The position numbers and the translations under genes were made by a program. Of a stretch of 15,420 nucleotides of DNA, positions 14,197 to 15,420 are shown one piece after another. Where the stretch lies: positions 1 to 15,420 of the forward strand of contig JAATGX010000203.1 in the NCBI GenBank assembly GCA_015688915.1, written 5' to 3'. Position 1 is the first letter of the stretch. Each line of letters begins with the position of its first letter. The DNA comes from Desulfuromonadales bacterium. Its GTDB lineage: Bacteria; Desulfobacterota; Desulfuromonadia; Geobacterales; Pseudopelobacteraceae. The notes beneath the pieces are model-generated. The model searched no databases. It was given only the letters and a program-made list of their open reading frames with translations, and had not been told where the DNA came from.

Positions 14197-14723
14197 GGTT
14201 TGAAGTTCCTCCAGGAAGTTGCGCGTTTTGATGCGGCAGGGCCCGTCATCCGCTTGAGCCCGTGGGAATTGATGTGGCAGACCGCCACCGCCAAGGCGTC
14301 GGAGGCATCGGCCTGGGCGATCTCGGGCAGCCCCAGGAGCGCCCTGAGCATCTTCTGTACCTGACCCTTCTCCGCCCTCCCCTGTCCCACCACGGCCTGC
14401 TTGACCTGCAAAGCGGTGTATTCGGCCACCGGCAGCCCGGCGTGTACGGCAGCCACGATAGCCGCGCCACGGGCCTGCCCAAGCTTGAGGGCGCTCTGCG
14501 CATTGGTGGAAAAGAAGATATTCTCCACCGCAACCTCATCGGGCCGATACTCGGCGATAACCGTGGACAGGCCGTCGAAGATCCGTTTCAACCGCCCCGG
14601 GAAATCCGCGGCGCTGTCGGTGAAGATGGCGCCGTTATCCACATGGACAAGGTGATTGCCGGCCTGTTCCACGATGCCGTAGCCGGTGATGCAGGAACCG
14701 GGATCTATGCCGAGCACTCTCAT
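14193..14723 (-). CDS. ruvC: Holliday junction endonuclease RuvC
   Basis: A 176-residue resolvase that cuts Holliday junctions symmetrically as a dimer. The four acidic active-site residues are present: Asp7 in LGIDPGS, Glu67 in VAVENIFF, and Asp139 and Asp142 in ADASDALAVAVCH. FSTNAQSALKLGQARGAA and VKQAVVGQGRAEKGQVQ are the conserved DNA-binding and dimer segments. The ATG at 14723 follows GAGG at eight bases. The open frame runs much further upstream to 15074, but through the intergenic repeat and antisense to nothing; it overlaps msrA and is not real. The C-terminal tail after residue 156 is basic. It is coupled to ruvA by an ATGA overlap and follows msrA across a repeat copy. Confidence 0.96.
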   Translation of the reverse strand: MRVLGIDPGSCITGYGIVEQAGNHLVHVDNGAIFTDSAADFPGRLKRIFDGLSTVIAEYRPDEVAVENIFFSTNAQSALKLGQARGAAIVAAVHAGLPVAEYTALQVKQAVVGQGRAEKGQVQKMLRALLGLPEIAQADASDALAVAVCHINSHGLKRMTGPAASKRATSWRNFKP

Positions 14724-14747
14724 GATCCAAACCTCGAAAACGATACT

Positions 14748-14822
14748 CTCACAGAGCTCACAGAGGCACAGAGGATTTGATGACGAATAAATTTTTGCAG
14801 ATTTTCTCCGTGCCTCTGTGAG
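14748..14822. repeat. CTCTGTG-type intergenic repeat, copy 2 (msrA-ruvC gap)
   Basis: The left arm CTCACAGAGGCACAGAG (14757-14773) is the inverted copy, with one mismatch, of CTCCGTGCCTCTGTGAG (14806-14822), around a 32-base loop. A further CTCACAGAG lies directly before the left arm (14748-14756). It shares the CTCTGTGAG units with the copy at 12606-12662. It starts 24 bases upstream of the ruvC ATG and ends eight bases from the msrA stop, so it occupies almost the whole gap and would be transcribed if msrA and ruvC are one unit. Confidence 0.75.
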
Positions 14823-14830
14823 ACAGGCCT

Positions 14831-15298
14831 TTAAAGCCCGCACCCGCCGCCGTTCTTTTGGTGATATTTCTGGTGATACTCCTCCGCCTCCCAGAAGGTT
14901 GCGGCGGGCTCGATCACGGTGACGCTCCGCCGCCGCAACCGACCCGAACGGTCGAGCCGTTCGAGCGACTCTTCCGCCAGGCGGCGCTGTTCCCCGGAAT
15001 GGTAAAAGATGGCCGACCGGTACTGGTCGCCCATGTCCGGTCCCTGGCGGTTGAGCTGGGTCGGGTCGTGGCATTCCCAGAAGATATCCAGCAAGGTTTC
15101 GAAGGAGATACGCTCCGGGTCGAAGGTAACCTCCACCGCCTCGGCATGGCCGGTATTATGGCCGCACACATCTGTGTAGGTCGGGTTGTCCGTGTGGCCG
15201 CCGGTATATCCCACCCGCGTGGCCGTGACGCCGGATATACCGATGAAAACATCTTCCACACCCCAGAAACAGCCCGCCGCAAAGGTTGCCTTCTCCAT
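14831..15298 (-). CDS. msrA: Peptide methionine sulfoxide reductase MsrA
   Basis: A 155-residue enzyme that reduces methionine-S-sulfoxide in proteins and as free amino acid. The catalytic motif is FAAGCFWGVEDVF with Cys10. GYTGGHTDNPTYTDVCGHNTGHAEAV, FWECHDPTQLNRQGPD and GDQYRSAIFY are the substrate-site blocks of the family. The protein ends in HQKNGGGCGL, where Cys153 is well placed as the resolving cysteine. The ATG at 15298 follows GGAGG at five bases; an open stretch to 15352 crosses the yebC terminator and is excluded. It follows yebC and precedes ruvC on the same strand. Confidence 0.96.
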   Translation of the reverse strand: MEKATFAAGCFWGVEDVFIGISGVTATRVGYTGGHTDNPTYTDVCGHNTGHAEAVEVTFDPERISFETLLDIFWECHDPTQLNRQGPDMGDQYRSAIFYHSGEQRRLAEESLERLDRSGRLRRRSVTVIEPAATFWEAEEYHQKYHQKNGGGCGL

Positions 15299-15314
15299 CC
15301 CTTCCTCCAAAAGC

Positions 15315-15338
15315 AAAAGGGGGCCGAAGCCCCCTTTT
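15315..15338 (-). terminator. Strong intrinsic terminator after yebC
   Basis: AAAAGGGGGC (15315-15324), loop CGAA, GCCCCCTTTT (15329-15338) is a perfect 10-bp palindrome. On the minus strand it ends in TTTT just after the yebC stop; on the plus strand it also ends in TTTT, so it can act both ways. It lies 16 bases upstream of the msrA ATG, so msrA must be transcribed by read-through or from a promoter overlapping this element. Confidence 0.85.
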
Positions 15339-15348
15339 ACACCGCATC

Positions 15349-15420
15349 TCACATCAGCTTTTCCATCTCCTCGGCGGAGATGTCGAAGTTGGCGTAGACA
15401 TTCTGGACGTCGTCGTTATC
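15349..15420 (-). CDS. yebC: YebC/PmpR-family protein, C-terminal end only
   Basis: Only the last 23 codons and the stop are in the window: DNDDVQNVYANFDISAEEM followed by EKLM. The DDVQNVYxNFDI pattern is the highly conserved C-terminus of YebC proteins, which act as ribosome-associated factors or transcription regulators. The yebC-ruvC neighbourhood is common in bacteria and supports the call. The rest lies beyond 15420. Confidence 0.85.
   Translation of the reverse strand, partial: DNDDVQNVYANFDISAEEMEKLM

Noticed and set aside
14724..15074. N-terminal extension of ruvC
   Set aside because: The in-frame stretch overlaps msrA on the same strand and crosses the repeat; MRVLGIDPGS is the normal RuvC N-terminus and has its own ribosome site.

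Overview
The window looks like chromosomal DNA from a Geobacter-like member of the Desulfuromonadales/Geobacterales. This is inferred from gene content and protein style: lone CheD and CheX adaptation proteins outside a che operon, a membrane protein carrying both a CxxCH motif and a cytochrome b5-like domain, MaeB, a yebC-msrA-ruvC-ruvA string, and the CTCTGTG-type intergenic repeats. Coding density is high and most genes are housekeeping. I see no phage, integrase, transposase, CRISPR array, tRNA or rRNA.

Left part (1-4674), all on the minus strand. In transcription order: a HIT nucleotide hydrolase and a ROK sugar kinase that are translationally coupled; a membrane haem protein (CxxCH, CopD-like helices, cytochrome b5-like domain); an RluA-type pseudouridine synthase ending in a small terminator; a soluble histidine-kinase-like protein whose phospho-accepting His is replaced by Asn; and the N-terminal 99 codons of CheD, cut by the window edge.

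Middle (4675-10283). A divergent promoter region separates the HIT gene from maeB (malic enzyme with a C-terminal phosphotransacetylase-like domain, plus strand). The maeB leader holds a perfect 14-bp palindrome next to a T-run. maeB ends at a strong terminator facing cheX (minus strand). Upstream of cheX is a 176-bp non-coding stretch bounded by near-perfect 17-bp inverted repeats, then a large TPR-repeat gene (minus strand), then another divergent promoter pair.

Right part (10284-15420). A plus-strand run holds dedA-trmJ-semiSWEET with ATGA and GTGA stop/start overlaps, then lemA (lipoprotein) and a TPM-domain membrane protein. This run converges with a minus-strand group in the order yebC (C-terminal end only), msrA, ruvC, ruvA. 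Two copies of a CTCTGTG-based palindromic repeat lie in the lemA-TPM gap and the msrA-ruvC gap. ruvB, which commonly follows ruvA, is not present; the convergent TPM gene occupies that position.

No single locus is clearly a new defence or biosynthetic system. The points most worth checking are the Asn-substituted kinase next to cheD, the three-part haem membrane protein, the maeB leader palindrome and the 176-bp inverted-repeat element.
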